Source: Rhexocercosporidium sp. MPI-PUGE-AT-0058 | Taxonomy: Eukaryota; Ascomycota; Leotiomycetes; Helotiales | NCBI GenBank assembly: GCA_020746875.1 | Contig: JAGTJL010000001.1 | Span: forward strand, 124,001 to 188,000 | Direction of reading: 5' to 3' | DNA length: 64,000 bases | Shown: positions 11,467-23,600 of the stretch, piece by piece | Position numbering within the stretch: position 1 is the stretch's first letter | How the letters are laid out: each line of letters begins with the position of its first letter | Translations under genes and position numbers: made by a program | Notes under the pieces: generated by a model | The model's database searches: none | Told to the model about the DNA's origin: nothing | What the model saw: the letters and a program-made list of their open reading frames with translations, nothing else

Positions 11467-12380
11467 TTCGTCTGTCGGCGATCGTTGATGGCTGTTTGAA
11501 AGATTGGGTGATGGCCAAATCCCGAATCCTCCTTATTTTGGAAATCAGAGATCCGGCATCGACCGAAAAACGACCGGCGTCTTCTTCGAAACTTAACTGA
11601 AGTGCCATTCAATCGTGCAATTTCATCTTCGCCGAGGAGAAAAACCATTAGATTTCAGTCATTGGCCATTCGCTTCTGCACGAACGAGGGTCTGGCGAAC
11701 CAAATTGAGATTAGTGTCAGGGAAACGCGAGGTAAGCCAAAGCTTGGTCAATCTATCCCGAGATTTTTCCCCGGATCCCTCAGAGTTTCGTGTAACATAC
11801 GAGTTCTGATATTCCGGGGATCGGCTGCTGTGGTCAGCTGGCAGCGTCACTTGTCTGCAGATGTAGGGGAGCTCACGAGACTTTTTGAGCTTAGCTTGCA
11901 TGCTTTACGAAGTTCAAATTCCTTTGGCTACGGATTGGGATTGAATGCGAGCCTCAAGCTTGGCGCTAGCTCTGTCTTTCAGAGTTTTGTCATTCGGGGT
12001 CCAAACTTAACTTCGCACTCGCAAAAGGAAATCGAGTAGAAAACTTCAGTATCACGAGAAGGAGGTGGAGGTAGTAGGAAGGTCTGGACAAACAACTAGA
12101 AGCCAAGAAAGTAGCTAATAATTCCCGAGCAACATGCAGTGGGCTTACAGAAATGGAAAGACTTCTCCTAGAAACATAATAATATATCTTAGGAAGGAGA
12201 TGGAAAGTACATAACAGATGAAGATGGTGAGGAAATTAATGTCTTATGTTGGGATTCTGGAGGAGCCTCGCTTAACCCTTTGTGGATCCTTCAATTGAAT
12301 GTATATCTTCCAGAAGCCAATAACAGCAAAAGAGACAAAATTAAAGAAGCTCTCAATAATGAAGAGAACCTCGGGATTTG
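11467..12380. other. Intergenic, no gene seen
   Basis: About 900 bp between the oxidoreductase promoter and tRNA-Lys. Open frames here (up to 145 codons) have no recognisable domain, so I see only flanking DNA. Confidence 0.5.
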
Positions 12381-12498
12381 AGCCCGAGGTGGGACTCGAA
12401 CCCACGACCTTGAGGTGATCTAGTGATTTGTTCCGAGCATATGAATGAGAGAAACCGTTCATAAGAGCCACACGCTCTACCGATTGAGCTACCCGGGC
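12381..12498 (-). tRNA. tRNA-Lys(CTT) with a 45-nt intron
   Basis: Read on the minus strand: acceptor GCCCGGG pairs with CTCGGGC (one G-T pair) before discriminator T; D arm TAGCTC...GAGC; T arm GTGGG-TTCGAGT-CCCAC. The anticodon loop begins CTCTTA, giving anticodon CTT. The sequence is interrupted after position 37, the canonical site for nuclear tRNA introns, by about 45 nt starting TGAACGG; 73 nt remain after removal. The anticodon stem TGTGG/CCTCA has a T-T mismatch at 29-41. Both internal promoter boxes (TAGCTCAATCGG and GGTTCGAGTCC) are intact, and T-runs follow downstream. Confidence 0.9.
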
Positions 12499-15012
12499 GA
12501 CCAGGTTAGATTTCGTGATTCGATGCCACGAGACTTCTTACTTCGATTTTTATAGAAGAAAATTATTTGTGGGCCTTTGAGATAGGGATTCTTCTCGCTT
12601 GTGGGCGGAGTGGGTGTGTTGGGTCCGGGGAGTAACCGAAATGGAGGGCGACGAGGTGACCCACATGACACGTTTGAAGTGTGAGCTTATGTAAAATCGA
12701 AGTCTAGAGATACATCTACAATTAGTGTTTACATTGCGTAACTGGGTTTATACAGAATGGATCAGTACCAAGGTATCAAAATCTGCTAGGGTAAGACTGG
12801 ATATTGCGAGATATATGCCCGTATGCATCCACAATAATCACCAGTCATCACTTTGCTCCATCTCGCTCAATAATACCGCAATGCTTCCGCGAAGAGTAAT
12901 TAAGACCCTGAAGAGATATTGGATTACGCCGTAATACACATAGAGAATTTCCCTGCTACGACCGACATACCATCGTCGATGGGAGGAACTTCCCTCGAAT
13001 TTTCGCTTAGGGGGCAAGCTGCAGTTGAGCCCCTAAGTTGATAGGCCTCGCGGTGAGCTATTGGACGGGAACGAGCATCTGCAAGAGACAAATGCAAATT
13101 GATTGGCCGTTCTAATGAGGTAATATCTAGTCGATGGTATTGAGGTTTTCGTTGTCGCTAATGTATTCCATTCGCCGGCGGGAATGCCATGAACGTACTC
13201 GTCTCGCTCCTGTCGTTGATCTCCTAGAATCTCGGACAATGAAGTGCCTGGCGGCTAAGTCAACACTGTTGCACCAAATGACTCCTAGCATAATCCACAA
13301 GGAGGAATGTTCACGCCCTGTGCCCTTCTAGGAGACATGGTTGGCGAGTAAGATGAGGTTCTTTAGAGGCACACCATTCAGTGCAGCGAGTCTCTTTGTT
13401 TTTCGTGCACAGTATTCATTCCCCTAGCCTGATTTGGGAAATGTGCTTTGGAGAAATTGAAACAAGCAGCAATGTTGACCGGCAATGCAGTTTCTTTCCA
13501 AACAAAATTTTCGGCCGTCAACTAATTTAATTTGATTTGTTGTTGCTTTGCCAAAACGAATCATGGCGCGTGTAACTTCTCAAAATACCCACAGAAGAAG
13601 CTGAATGTTATTAACTAGTCAGAGGCGGAAGGGATCATATTTTCAGCTACTTTTCAAGAGTAAAACCCTGTGAACAAGCCAACGATGATGAAATATCCAC
13701 GCCCAAGTCAGAATCGAAAAAGGTTCAACGGCACGGTATGCCTTTGATGTCCAAGTCTTCTAAACAGGATTTCCCATTCATGGCCCGTGATTTTCATTTA
13801 AAGACAACTCATTGAAACAGACTCTTATCTCATTGGAAAGCCCAAGCCACAAGGATAAGTTTTCAACGGGTGGCAGCCGCCAGTGGCCAGACTATCTTGT
13901 CACTTGCTCGACCCCACTTTAATGTCCACAAAAACAACCTTGTCGGGATTGTCTTGCATTCATGTAAACACTGTCTTGCAGTATGGTTCATCCACATTAG
14001 CCAACGTGGGGGTTGAGTTTGAACATGTTTCCTTTCCTTGACATAAGTACCTTGACGTTCGGAGGTTCGGGTGAGGCTGTACTGTCATTACATTCCTCAA
14101 GCAAGCCATCCCACACCGCAAACAGGCTGTTCCCGAACCTAAATTGATCTCCCTTGCACTTCGCAAAGTATGTAGCACCACCAACGGCTGAAGCCCACCT
14201 ATCGCTAAAGGGAGATGCCTCCTTGAAAGTCTTGCCAGTATTGACTTGAGGCATCTCTATTTCATTAATAATTGTTCTCGATGAACTGTGCAACCTCACA
14301 TGCAGTCCTTAGACTGCCGATAGTTCAATAGACTGCTTCTTAATCTGTGTTACCCAAAGTGCTCTTCTATCGTTGAAGGGGGCGTTAATTAGCTCATGGG
14401 GATAGCTTACGACTGCCGATCAACAGTCCCTGTCTCACCCTGTGAGACGTCCTCGCTACACAGGACAGCGGCCAGGTAGGTTACGCAGGAATCTGGGGTG
14501 GCACGGTTGGGGAAGTTTTTGATGACAACCGGGGAATCGGGGACGTGAGATTCTGTCTCTTTGCCCCGCTCCAGCCGCCATACGATATCTCCCTTCTTTT
14601 TGAGCGACAGGCACGGGCCAGCCAATAGGGAACTCCTACGTGCATGCAGCAGTGGTCGCGGAAGAGGAAGCCGGTGGACGAGGAGAGACATCATGCATGA
14701 GGCCTAACTGGATGGCAGAATGGAGTGTGGAAGTTGATGGTGGATGTGGTATTTTTCTTTCTAAAACTGACCAGCAGATTGGTAGTGGATACGTCATTGT
14801 GGAAGGAAATTCATCAGTTGCGAGAGCAGGCTCGCACACTCTTCCCAGCGCCCCGGTTTAGTGTCAATTTTCCATTCGTCCATGCCATACACCTTTGCCT
14901 GTATCCAGCAGGCTGAAGCATTCCCAAAATCCCAAAACCTAACCTAGATAAATCCCAATGCCGCTGCAGACACCAAACGCCACGCTTTCATTCCAGTTCC
15001 AATGTTAGACGG
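12499..15012. other. Intergenic, no gene supported
   Basis: 2.5 kb with only short open frames. A minus-strand frame at 13997-14299 has slightly protein-like sequence (KCKGDQFRFGNSLFAVWDGL) but no signal peptide or partner exon that I could place. The segment near 13450-13850 is AT-richer. Otherwise I see nothing. Confidence 0.45.
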
Positions 15013-16199
15013 TCAGTATATTTTTGACGAGGCAGAAGAGTATGACGAAGCCACCGGGGTCTTGAACGCATCATGAACCACCGCGGGCTTGAAGATATGC
15101 CGAAATATATCTAGGTCAGCCACGACGCTCGATTTCGAGGCTGATGATGACGAGCTCTTTGATGATGACTTCGAAGAGGGCTTCGAGGATGAGGCCTTGG
15201 AAGAGCTCGAGCTTGTCGTGGTGACTCCTTCCGGGGGGTCGAAAGCAAAGACAACGTCTCGAAAGTGACCCATGAACTCGGGATCCTTGAGTAACGCGTC
15301 CCTCCACATGAGTGCAACTTCTTCTGTCGGGTTGCGAAACCCTGGTCCTAAGCCAAAAGTCCCGATGACCAGATTTATATGCCTGTAATACACTGCTATC
15401 CGTAATGCCGTACGAATCTTATCTCTCATGAGCTCCTTCTCCTGTTTGAAGGAGTACTTCAATCCTGAGCTATCAAGTTTTGGCCGCTTCACAGGGCAGA
15501 TTGAGATGATCGGTAGGGCTGAACATTTGGCATAAGCTGCAGACTCAAAATCGGAATAAGAAAGTCTCACATTTGTACTCCTGCCATGGCTCATATTTCT
15601 CCGGGCCACCTCGAAAGACCACTGAGAGATGTTAGTAGAATCACTTGCGCCCCAAGACGGATGACGAACCAACATTTGCTGAATAGATGCCTGTTGTTGG
15701 AGGAACCGGGTAGTGTGAAGAAACAGAACTTCCTTCTCCTGGTGTTGTCAGAGTTGCGAACAGGTTGCTCCGCCGGCAGAGACATTCTTCGGGTGACATT
15801 ACACCTGTCGCTGGTAAGTTTTGATGTACTGATTTGTGAGATGTAAGTCACGAACCAGCTTCCCAATCTCCCCCTGGTCTCTTGTCATTTGCTGGCATGA
15901 TGACGGGAATGGGCGCGGTCCCAGGCTCTACCCAATCAATAGCCAGATCAACTGGATCACGCTCATAAAAAGCTGGTGGGTTGTAAGCTTCAGAATCAAA
16001 CAGTTGTAGTCCTTGAAATACTACCGAAGCGGCAATGCTGTGCGTTTTCTTTTGGCGGCGGCTGAGCTACCATGACGTCTGAATAGCAGAGGTAAGAAGT
16101 AGCGGGCCATTTTTCATTTAGATTTGAACGAATGTAGGGGATGTATGTTTTCTTTGCTTCAGCCGCAATTTCCGATGGTTTTGGTTTCGAGGGTGGCAT
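15013..16199 (-). CDS. Fungal microbial-type PARG domain protein, reading frame doubtful
   Basis: Resembles fungal proteins with the microbial-type poly(ADP-ribose) glycohydrolase fold (PF10021/TIGR02452), which in active members remove ADP-ribose. Pieces recognised in order: N-terminus MPPSKPKPSEIAAEAKKTYI (from 16199); VIMPANDKRPGGDWEAG, the Gly-rich ADP-ribose loop region; SPEECLCRRSNL, holding the Glu pair; TGIYSANVVVFRGG; PVKRPKLDSSGLKYSF; and LVIGTFGLGPGFRNP, followed by a Ser/Lys-rich linker and a tail ending SSASSKIY. Good introns are 15805-15855 (51 nt) and 15622-15669 (48 nt, TACTAAC branch). Two joins do not work cleanly: 15537-15570 would be a 34-nt intron, and near 16030-16050 the frame must shift by one base with no plausible intron. 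Either the gene is decaying or the assembly has indels. Confidence 0.6.
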
Positions 16200-17759
16200 G
16201 ATTGTTAGTCAGGAAAAAGTAAATTAGCTGGCTGGCAAGGCTAAAGATCTTGATGAGCTGCACAAAACGGTGATGGTTGGGAAGGTTGAGGTGAGATAGA
16301 TCCAAGATACTTTGTAACCCTCCGCATGAGGTGGTGGACATGGGTCTACATTATATAGATGGAGTGCGATATGAACTAGAAAGAGAAAGCCACTCTTTGA
16401 TGCCAACATTCCTTGCGAAGCCAATAACACGAAGCACAGACAAACGAATGGACCAGCAACTGAGACCCAGCTATAGAAAGCCATATGATCTAACGCCCCA
16501 AGACTTATCAGGAGCGATGCCCGGCGGAATACTCTGGGTGCAGTACACAGTTGGGCCAATTCGGGACAAACGCAGTGCCGGGGTGGGGAATTAATTGGCG
16601 GCGTAACGGCAGCTATATGAAATATGAATACCGATATGTACGGACCCAGTCCCCAAGATCTTATTGTGTTCTGTAAGAGGTAACGCCAGATTGCCGAAGA
16701 CGATCAATGCAAAAGAAAGCAAGTGGTGTAACCTGGGGGCGCCAGAGCACTAACTTCAAGCTACGACCGGTGAAGCATCGGATACTGAGGGTAAAGGCCT
16801 AGATCTGAAGATCTCCTGTACCAACTGCCTCAAAAGTTGGGACTGTGTACTGCATTCCACAGGGAGCGATATCAGAGAAATGTTGCGGCCGTAAAAGCGA
16901 CGAAGCAAAGGTAAAGACATGCAAAGCGACTCTCGGTGTTCTTCATACGTGGGAGCAGCGAGACAGATGCTATCGAAGCGGCTGTGGGTGATTTCCGTAT
17001 CCTGTGATATCAAATGAGAAAATGATCAGTCAATTAAGCTTGGGCCATGGCCAAATTGGAATGGTGGAGAGTTAAATGCAAAGGTGGTTCAGTCTGAGTG
17101 AGGGGTGTGGGCGGGTCGGATCGGCTAATGGCGTTGCTTGGACAAAGGAAGCGGATTTGTTTGTTTACAGTCTGGTGAAAAGTATACTTCTGCAGAACAT
17201 ACATGGAGGAGATACAACTTCCTCGGACTCCTACTGCTTCTTGAAGGCGAGTAATGTCTTCGTCTTCAATAGAAACTCCCGTTTTCGCATCTCAGAGATC
17301 GACCTCCACAAGAGCTGAACACCCCAGCAAGCGTCGTGCTGGGATCCATCAGGATCGGAAAGGTGCGTCTCGCTTGGGGAGCTTGGGCCCCCTCGCATCG
17401 GGCAACCACCGTGAAACTTTTGAAATCGTCTGATCACAAACAACCTCATCTCTCTCGTATTATCACTCCTCTCCCTCCCCCAAACACCACCTTTGCAATA
17501 TTGGCCAGGAGTCCAGCACTTGCAGTGATCGACTCTCAGACCTGCCCTTCACCGCCAAGCCCAGACTGCGATCGCCGCCGCCTCTGCTGCAGCGGGAGCA
17601 TCTCTCCACTCCGCCTTGCTACAGGTCGACTTCTCCCTTCCTCCTTCCCCCGGTCGATCACTACGAACTCTTGCGCATTTACAGTTTGGCGATCCCCCAC
17701 GGCTGCAAAGTTGGAGAGTCCGCCGATTGAATCGGACCAGCAGCAAGACAAGGGAGGCT
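16200..17759. other. Intergenic, divergent flank of PARG-like gene and mitochondrial AsnRS
   Basis: 1.56 kb between two start codons facing away from each other. CT-rich tracts near 17450-17700 are typical of fungal leaders just upstream of the AsnRS start. No gene seen. Confidence 0.5.
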
Positions 17760-19412
17760 ATGGTCCAACCAAAGTCGAGGTTGGTACGAAGCTGTTGCTT
17801 GAAACTGGTTTCGAGCCAATGCCGGCAGATCCACACAAGTCCCGCGGCAAATAGCTCTTCAATCGCACATCTCTTGGACAACGGCCCGGAGGATGCCAGA
17901 AACGTGGTGGTCAATGGCTTCGTCCGGTCAATCAGACACCAGAAGCAAATGTCGTTTGTCTCAGTTGGGGATGGGACATCAACGAAGTCTATGCAAGCTG
18001 TACTGAAGCCCGAACAAGCGAAATGGTCTGGACTCAACCGAATATCAAATAGTCGAATCTCACGCTGACCACATCTGGACAGCCTACCTACATTGACGAC
18101 GGGTACTGCAGCACGATTCACCGGGGTCTGGAAACAATCGCCGAGTAGCAAGGGTCAAAGTCATGAACTTGTTGTAGACAATGTGGACATATTCGGCTCT
18201 GCAGATCCAGTCGTACGTAGGCCAGCATTCCAAGATATATGCGGCCCCCTGTGCTGATGCAATTTCCAGACATTCCCCCTGCAAAAGAAATACCATACCG
18301 CTGAGTACCTCCGAACGATGCCTCATATGCGATCACGAACCCAGGCCAACTCGACTTTGCTTCGTCTTAGATCGGATGCCATAGCTGCAGTGACTGGAAT
18401 GTTTCATCAGCATGGATTCACCCAAACACACACGCCTATAATCACGTCGTCTGATTGCGAGGGAGCGGGGGAGGTCTTCCATGTTGGCAGTAGTCACAAA
18501 GGGCCAATCAGCAAAGAAGATGATGGGACATTTTTCAGGGCTCCGAAATATCTCACGGTCTCAAGTCAGCTGCATTTGGAAGCTTTGGCACAATCTGTGG
18601 GCAAAGTTTGGACATTGTCTCCCACGTTCCGAGCCGAGAAAAGTGATACTGCACGGCATCTCAGCGAATTCTATATGCTAGAGGCGGAAATTAATTTCAC
18701 CGAAGAAATGAACGACGTAATGAACGTTGTACAAGACACTTTCCGGTCCGTAACCGATGGCTTACAACGCGGATCACGAGTTGCATCGGAGTTACTAGAA
18801 AGTGGCAATAGCCCAGGGGAAATCGCTGAGCGGGAGAAGGAGCTCTTACGACGGTGGCGCGGTGGCTCCCAGGAGTTCCATCGAATTACTTACACCGATG
18901 CTATCAAGCTTCTTTGTTCAAGTTTACACCAGTTTGAGCACGAACCAAAATGGGGCAACGGTCTTCAAGCCGAGCATGAAAGATACATCGCCACTTCACT
19001 AGGGTCAACAGACGATGCAGTGGTGCCGGTCTTTGTTACCCACTATCCAAAAGCTATCAAGCCATTCTACATGTTACCCTCGGCCAACAACGACGATGGC
19101 CGAGAAACTGTGGACTGTTTCGATCTACTTGTTCCGGAGGCGTGTGAGATTGCTGGTGGTTCCATGCGCGAGTATCGCTTGGAGCCACTGATCCAATCCA
19201 TGCAAACCAACAAGATGATTCCACCTGGTCCCATGCTTTCAGACGAGGAACTCGGCGACCTGAAATGGTACGTTGATCTGCGAAAATGGGGTAGTGCACC
19301 TCACGGGGGATTTGGTCTGGGCTTCGACCGATTGTTGGGATATCTTGGACTTGTGCCGAACATCAGGGAAGTTGTGACATTCCCTCGTTGGGTAGGACGT
19401 TGCGACTGTTAG
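17760..19412 (+). CDS. slm5: Mitochondrial asparaginyl-tRNA synthetase
   Basis: Class II aminoacyl-tRNA synthetase that charges mitochondrial tRNA-Asn, 512 residues in three exons (17760-18025, 18083-18212, 18270-19412). The first 35 residues (MVQPKSRLVRSCCLKLVSS..) are rich in Arg/Lys/Ser without acids, as expected for a mitochondrial presequence, which is why I chose this Met. An OB-fold anticodon-binding domain follows (NGFVRSIRHQKQMSFVSVGDG). Motif 2 is FRAEKSDTARHLSEFYMLEAE-like, with FRAE at about 252-255, and motif 3 is GFGLGFDRLL from about 479; the end FPRWVGRCDC matches the family. The second intron (GTACGT..TTCCAG) is standard. The first is inferred: it has a weak donor (GTCTGG), a good GCTGAC branch and CAG acceptor, and removing its 57 nt removes an in-frame TGA. 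Confidence 0.92.
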
Positions 19413-20512
19413 GGTATCCTCGTCATCTGTACAATACAAATGTTGTAATACTATAATCAGCACGGAAGTCCTGCTCCCGAAGACCCAAGTCCCAATGCTT
19501 TGGTTTTCTTTACAGGCGTACACATGTCCCATTCTCCAAGTTATTTCTAGGTGACACCGATCTCTAGGCTCTACTTTCCACTTGCGATACTCGGAACAGA
19601 CGAGTCGGTCTGCCTCTCGGTCCTTCCTCCAGTCTTGTCGCACATAGAAAGGCACGGTTAGAATCAAGATCCGGACAGATCTGACATCACATTTTTGCAT
19701 TTCCTACTTCCCCAACCTGATACCATCTATGTATATCGCATTTATCTCTCAAAAACTCTACTTCCCAACAACCTGCGCCTCTTCGCCACACACATGAAAC
19801 ACCGCCACCAGCCTCACAAGCGACCTATCCTCACAGTCCCCAACATCCGGATGATTTCCCAGGGCAGACTTCTTCTGCATCACCAAGCGCCACCAACAAC
19901 CTCCGAGCGCAAAGGACGACCCAATTCCAAAACGTCCAAATGCAAGCGCAGGATCTCACCTGCAGCGGAACGGCTGCTCCCTTCCCCATCCCTATGTCAG
20001 CAGCACAGCCGCCGTCTGCAGTTTCAATGGTCAATGGGTAGGATATTCGATTGCGCGCATCAATTTGTAATCGGGCCGGCGTTTGGATGATGATATGAAG
20101 GTATGGGCGCATAGCCGCTCGCTTCTCCAGGGCTGACTGCAGCATCGCAAACTCAAATCCGAATCCGCAAGTTCCAGTGTCCCAATCAGGAAGGTAAGTT
20201 GGCAAGGCCTAAGCGAGGTGCCTCGGATATCTACAGTACCACTTTTGGCCTGCATCGGCAGTTCGTGGATCGGTGTTTGGTCTGGGTGGTCCGGGTGGTC
20301 TGGGGCATGCATATATGCATGCCTGCTCGGCGGCTAGGTAAGCCTCCCGCTGAAGAGACGGATACGAAGTAGGTTCATGGCCATGATCCGGCCTGCGCTT
20401 TTTGTTCTGCAGCGGCAGATGATGTGCATCAGCTCTCCGGTCCTTTTCATTTCTACACAGCCATTCATGTCTTTTCTGCAGCGACTATGGGATGATCTGT
20501 GGGTCGCATATA
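19413..20512. other. Intergenic, no gene seen
   Basis: 1.1 kb downstream of the synthetase. Short frames only, none with a recognisable domain. Confidence 0.5.
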
Positions 20513-20684
20513 CAGTAGGGTGCATTTAGTCTTCACACCCCCCCTTGTAAGCGGCCGCTAGCGTCCAGTGCTTCAGGCTTCCTGAACTGCGCAGTTCTTA
20601 TCCTGAATTCCCAAATCCACGTATACTTTAGCACGCTAGGCAATATTTACAAGGGGGGGTGTGAAGACTAAATGCACCCTACTG
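20513..20684. mobile_element. MITE with 38-bp perfect terminal inverted repeats
   Basis: 172 bp bounded by TA dinucleotides (20511-20512 and 20685-20686), the target-site duplication of Tc1/mariner/pogo transposases. The ends start CAGTAGGGTGC and are perfect inverted copies of each other for 38 bp (41 bp counting the symmetric TA flanks), including a run of seven C/G. The roughly 96-bp interior has no coding capacity, so the element is non-autonomous. Identical arms suggest recent insertion or recent amplification. No related copy was seen elsewhere in the window. Confidence 0.88.
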
Positions 20685-20686
20685 TA

Positions 20687-23600
20687 TGCAGAGGAACATA
20701 CATGCATTCTTCTTATCTCATCGTCTTCGCTCACCCACTCGTACTCACATACCCCCGCACTCTAAGTATATTCTTGCAGCATCTTGCACTACTTTCAAGA
20801 GCAGAATCAAGAAAGTAACTCCGCAGAACAAAAAGTGTGGATGTATCTATGTACAGGGTTCAAGTGGAATGCCCCTCTCTAGGTTGCTACACATCTTGCG
20901 TCTGCGGCGCCTAAACCGGCACTTTGTGCATGAAAAATGCAGTTCGTCTCAGGATGACGCGCAAATACCACCCCTCCCTATGCCTTGTTTCCTTCTTCAT
21001 TCGCTCTCATGGCTCTCTTGTTTCATTTCCTCAGTTACGCTCGCCGCACTTCATGATTTATACTCTACTGTTTCTGGTGGTGGTGGGCTGCGTGCAGGGA
21101 AACGACATGGATCTGCTGCAGGTGTGGTGCGGGTGGTGCGGTGCGGGACTGTCGGAACGGGTATGAGGATGAGCCTATTTTAAAGCTGGGGTTGTATTTC
21201 TCGGATCTGGGCGGGTTTTTCCATTGGAGGGCGAGAGTGTGAGGGAGGGGTAGAGGGGCATGAATAGATTGATTGATTTGCGTGACGAGGAAGATTTTCG
21301 CGTGTTGGTTGTGAACTTGTGATTGAGTGTGTTTTGATCTGAGGGTGAAGAGGGCTGAGATCTACGGTAATAGATTGGATTGGGATAGGTGGAATCTTGT
21401 TTGCGAGCGAGTCAGGCAGTTGAGTGGAGGGGAGCGAGACTGGCGGACATTACCAACAAAATCTCACCTACGATTCTCATCACATCACCATGTCATGCTG
21501 GCCGCGAGACAGGAGAGTGAACTCTATTCGTAAGGCGGAAAAAGCCAGCTGAATGTTGATTACCTCACTCCCACTTCTTTCGGACAAACGAAACATCACA
21601 TCACATCAAATCATAAGACCAATTGTCCAATGAGTAAGACGCCAAGCGGCCGACCACCTCCAGAAAGCCTCGAGAAAAGCGGAGTAATGTGATGTGATAT
21701 GATGTGGTATGATGTTGAGGTCGAGATAAAGTTGGGGGCTAAACAGCAACAAACCCCCTCCCCTACTCTCTCCATCCCAAACTTTTCAGCCCCAGGTCCC
21801 TCGCCCCCACCCCCTCTCCACCAGTATCACATCTCGAATGCCAATCTTGTAAGAAGCGGCACAAAGATGAGATGAGACGGAATGAGATGCCAGTATCCGA
21901 ATCATGGGGTCCTCGCACTATCTACCGTCCCAGCAATGCAGAATTTACGTGAAGAAGTCGATGCTTAGTTCCACCGGGTTCTTACTCTATCCTCTCTTCA
22001 CATTCCCGCGGGGCCAGAGGATAGACGAGCATTTGGGGGCCACACTCAGGGAGTAGGAAAGAGGGTGGTGTACACCTTGCTTAGCCTGTATCTCATGTAA
22101 GTCTTGCATTGGATACTGTTCAAAATCTTCGGCGGGGTGGCGTTGCATGGGCGCTTAACCACTCCCCCCTCCCCTCCCCTCTCTCCTCTCTCTGCTACCC
22201 CTCATTCTCTCCAACGCGGGCACATTGTTTCCCAGTTCGCAGGTTATTCCGTGCAGAATATGTCTCTACAAGCATGTAGTATGTGAGGATGTGTCCATGC
22301 AAGGTAGCTAGGACTAGGACCAGGACCAAGACTAAGATGCAGGTGAAGCGCCACTCCCGCACCTTCAGCAGGAACATTTATTCGTTTATTCATTATTTGA
22401 ATATCCAATGAATATTTTATTATTATTCTCTATACTTTTACAACATCCTTGTACACACCCACCCGGACCAAAGTAACAGATGCAGGGCAAGTCAAGGATG
22501 GTAGCCGCGCCGCACCTGCGCTTGGGGACAACATCCGCTCGCTTGAAACTACCGCAATGAGTTGACTTCCAGTATCAAGACCTGAGTAAGTGAGTAATTG
22601 GTGAGTGAGTGAGTAAACGAATGAGTGAAGTAGACGCGCAGAGGTGGCACGGATGTCTATCCCTACTCGTTTCTGTATTTTTGTTGTGTTCCTATGTAGT
22701 TTTCCTCGATTCATGTGTCCTGTCAGGCACACTCCGTGGTGGAAGAAAGTCAGTTCCTGCTGGGGTTTTCAGCTGAGTTGGTTGAAGTGGTCTGGTGGTC
22801 ACTCTCTTCGTCTCCTCGGACGTCGGACACGAATTGTATCCGTGAGCCAGGACGAGTGAGTAGGGAGAGAATAGCTCAGGTCAAGTGATGGAATTACTCC
22901 CTTCCATATTGGATGAATGTGCACAATTTTGAAGGTAGGTTATCCCATATGTTCAGATTGGTTTAATGTCTTTTCTTTCCTGCTTGCTTCATCCCCGCTT
23001 TGATAACCCTAAATTCCTGTGCTGATATGCCTCAGTCTGTCAAGGGGCACTGAAGAAGAGAGAAGGATAGAGGATCCGTGACATGTGTATACAAAATCTT
23101 GAGGTTTCTGGGCGACAGGCCTGCAAAGCAGTATTAGTAAGTTGCAAGATAAAAACATATAACAGTGAGACTTTTATCAAATTTTATCAAAGTGAGAAAT
23201 GAGAAGGGAGAAGTGTTGTACCTCTTTCGGTTGCTAAGGTTGTTCGATTCTCATACGTTTTACGTGCTGCTTGTTATCAAGTGGTCTAAATGAGATGTCT
23301 CTCGGTCGATGCTATGAGACGTATCGCCTCCCCATATCTCCAAAAGAGCCGATGATCTCCTCTGCCTTTCCATATCACATCATCGAAGCGAACTTCATTC
23401 CGTGCAGTCCAGCACAACACAGTGTATACAATGCCCCCCAAAAATGGCCAGCTGATCATGTCAAGAGACGCGCACAGCGTCCCTTTCCCAAAACATTCGG
23501 CGAAAGCTCCACCGTTGCTTGCCCTTGACTCATCAGATGACCAACAGAGTTTCCCTTTCAGAAGTGTTCCTTCTCAACCGCTCCTCCTCACCCGTCCACC

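Noticed and set aside
11602..12039. 145-codon plus-strand frame beside the oxidoreductase
   Set aside because: No domain, no hydrophobic or repeat pattern, and no intron logic; probably chance.
13997..14299. 100-codon minus-strand frame that looks faintly protein-like
   Set aside because: No signal peptide, start context or partner exon could be placed; kept only as a note in the intergenic entry.
20686..21183. 165-codon plus-strand frame next to the MITE
   Set aside because: Composition follows CT-rich DNA, and the end reads through Gly/Val-rich repeat sequence; no family features.
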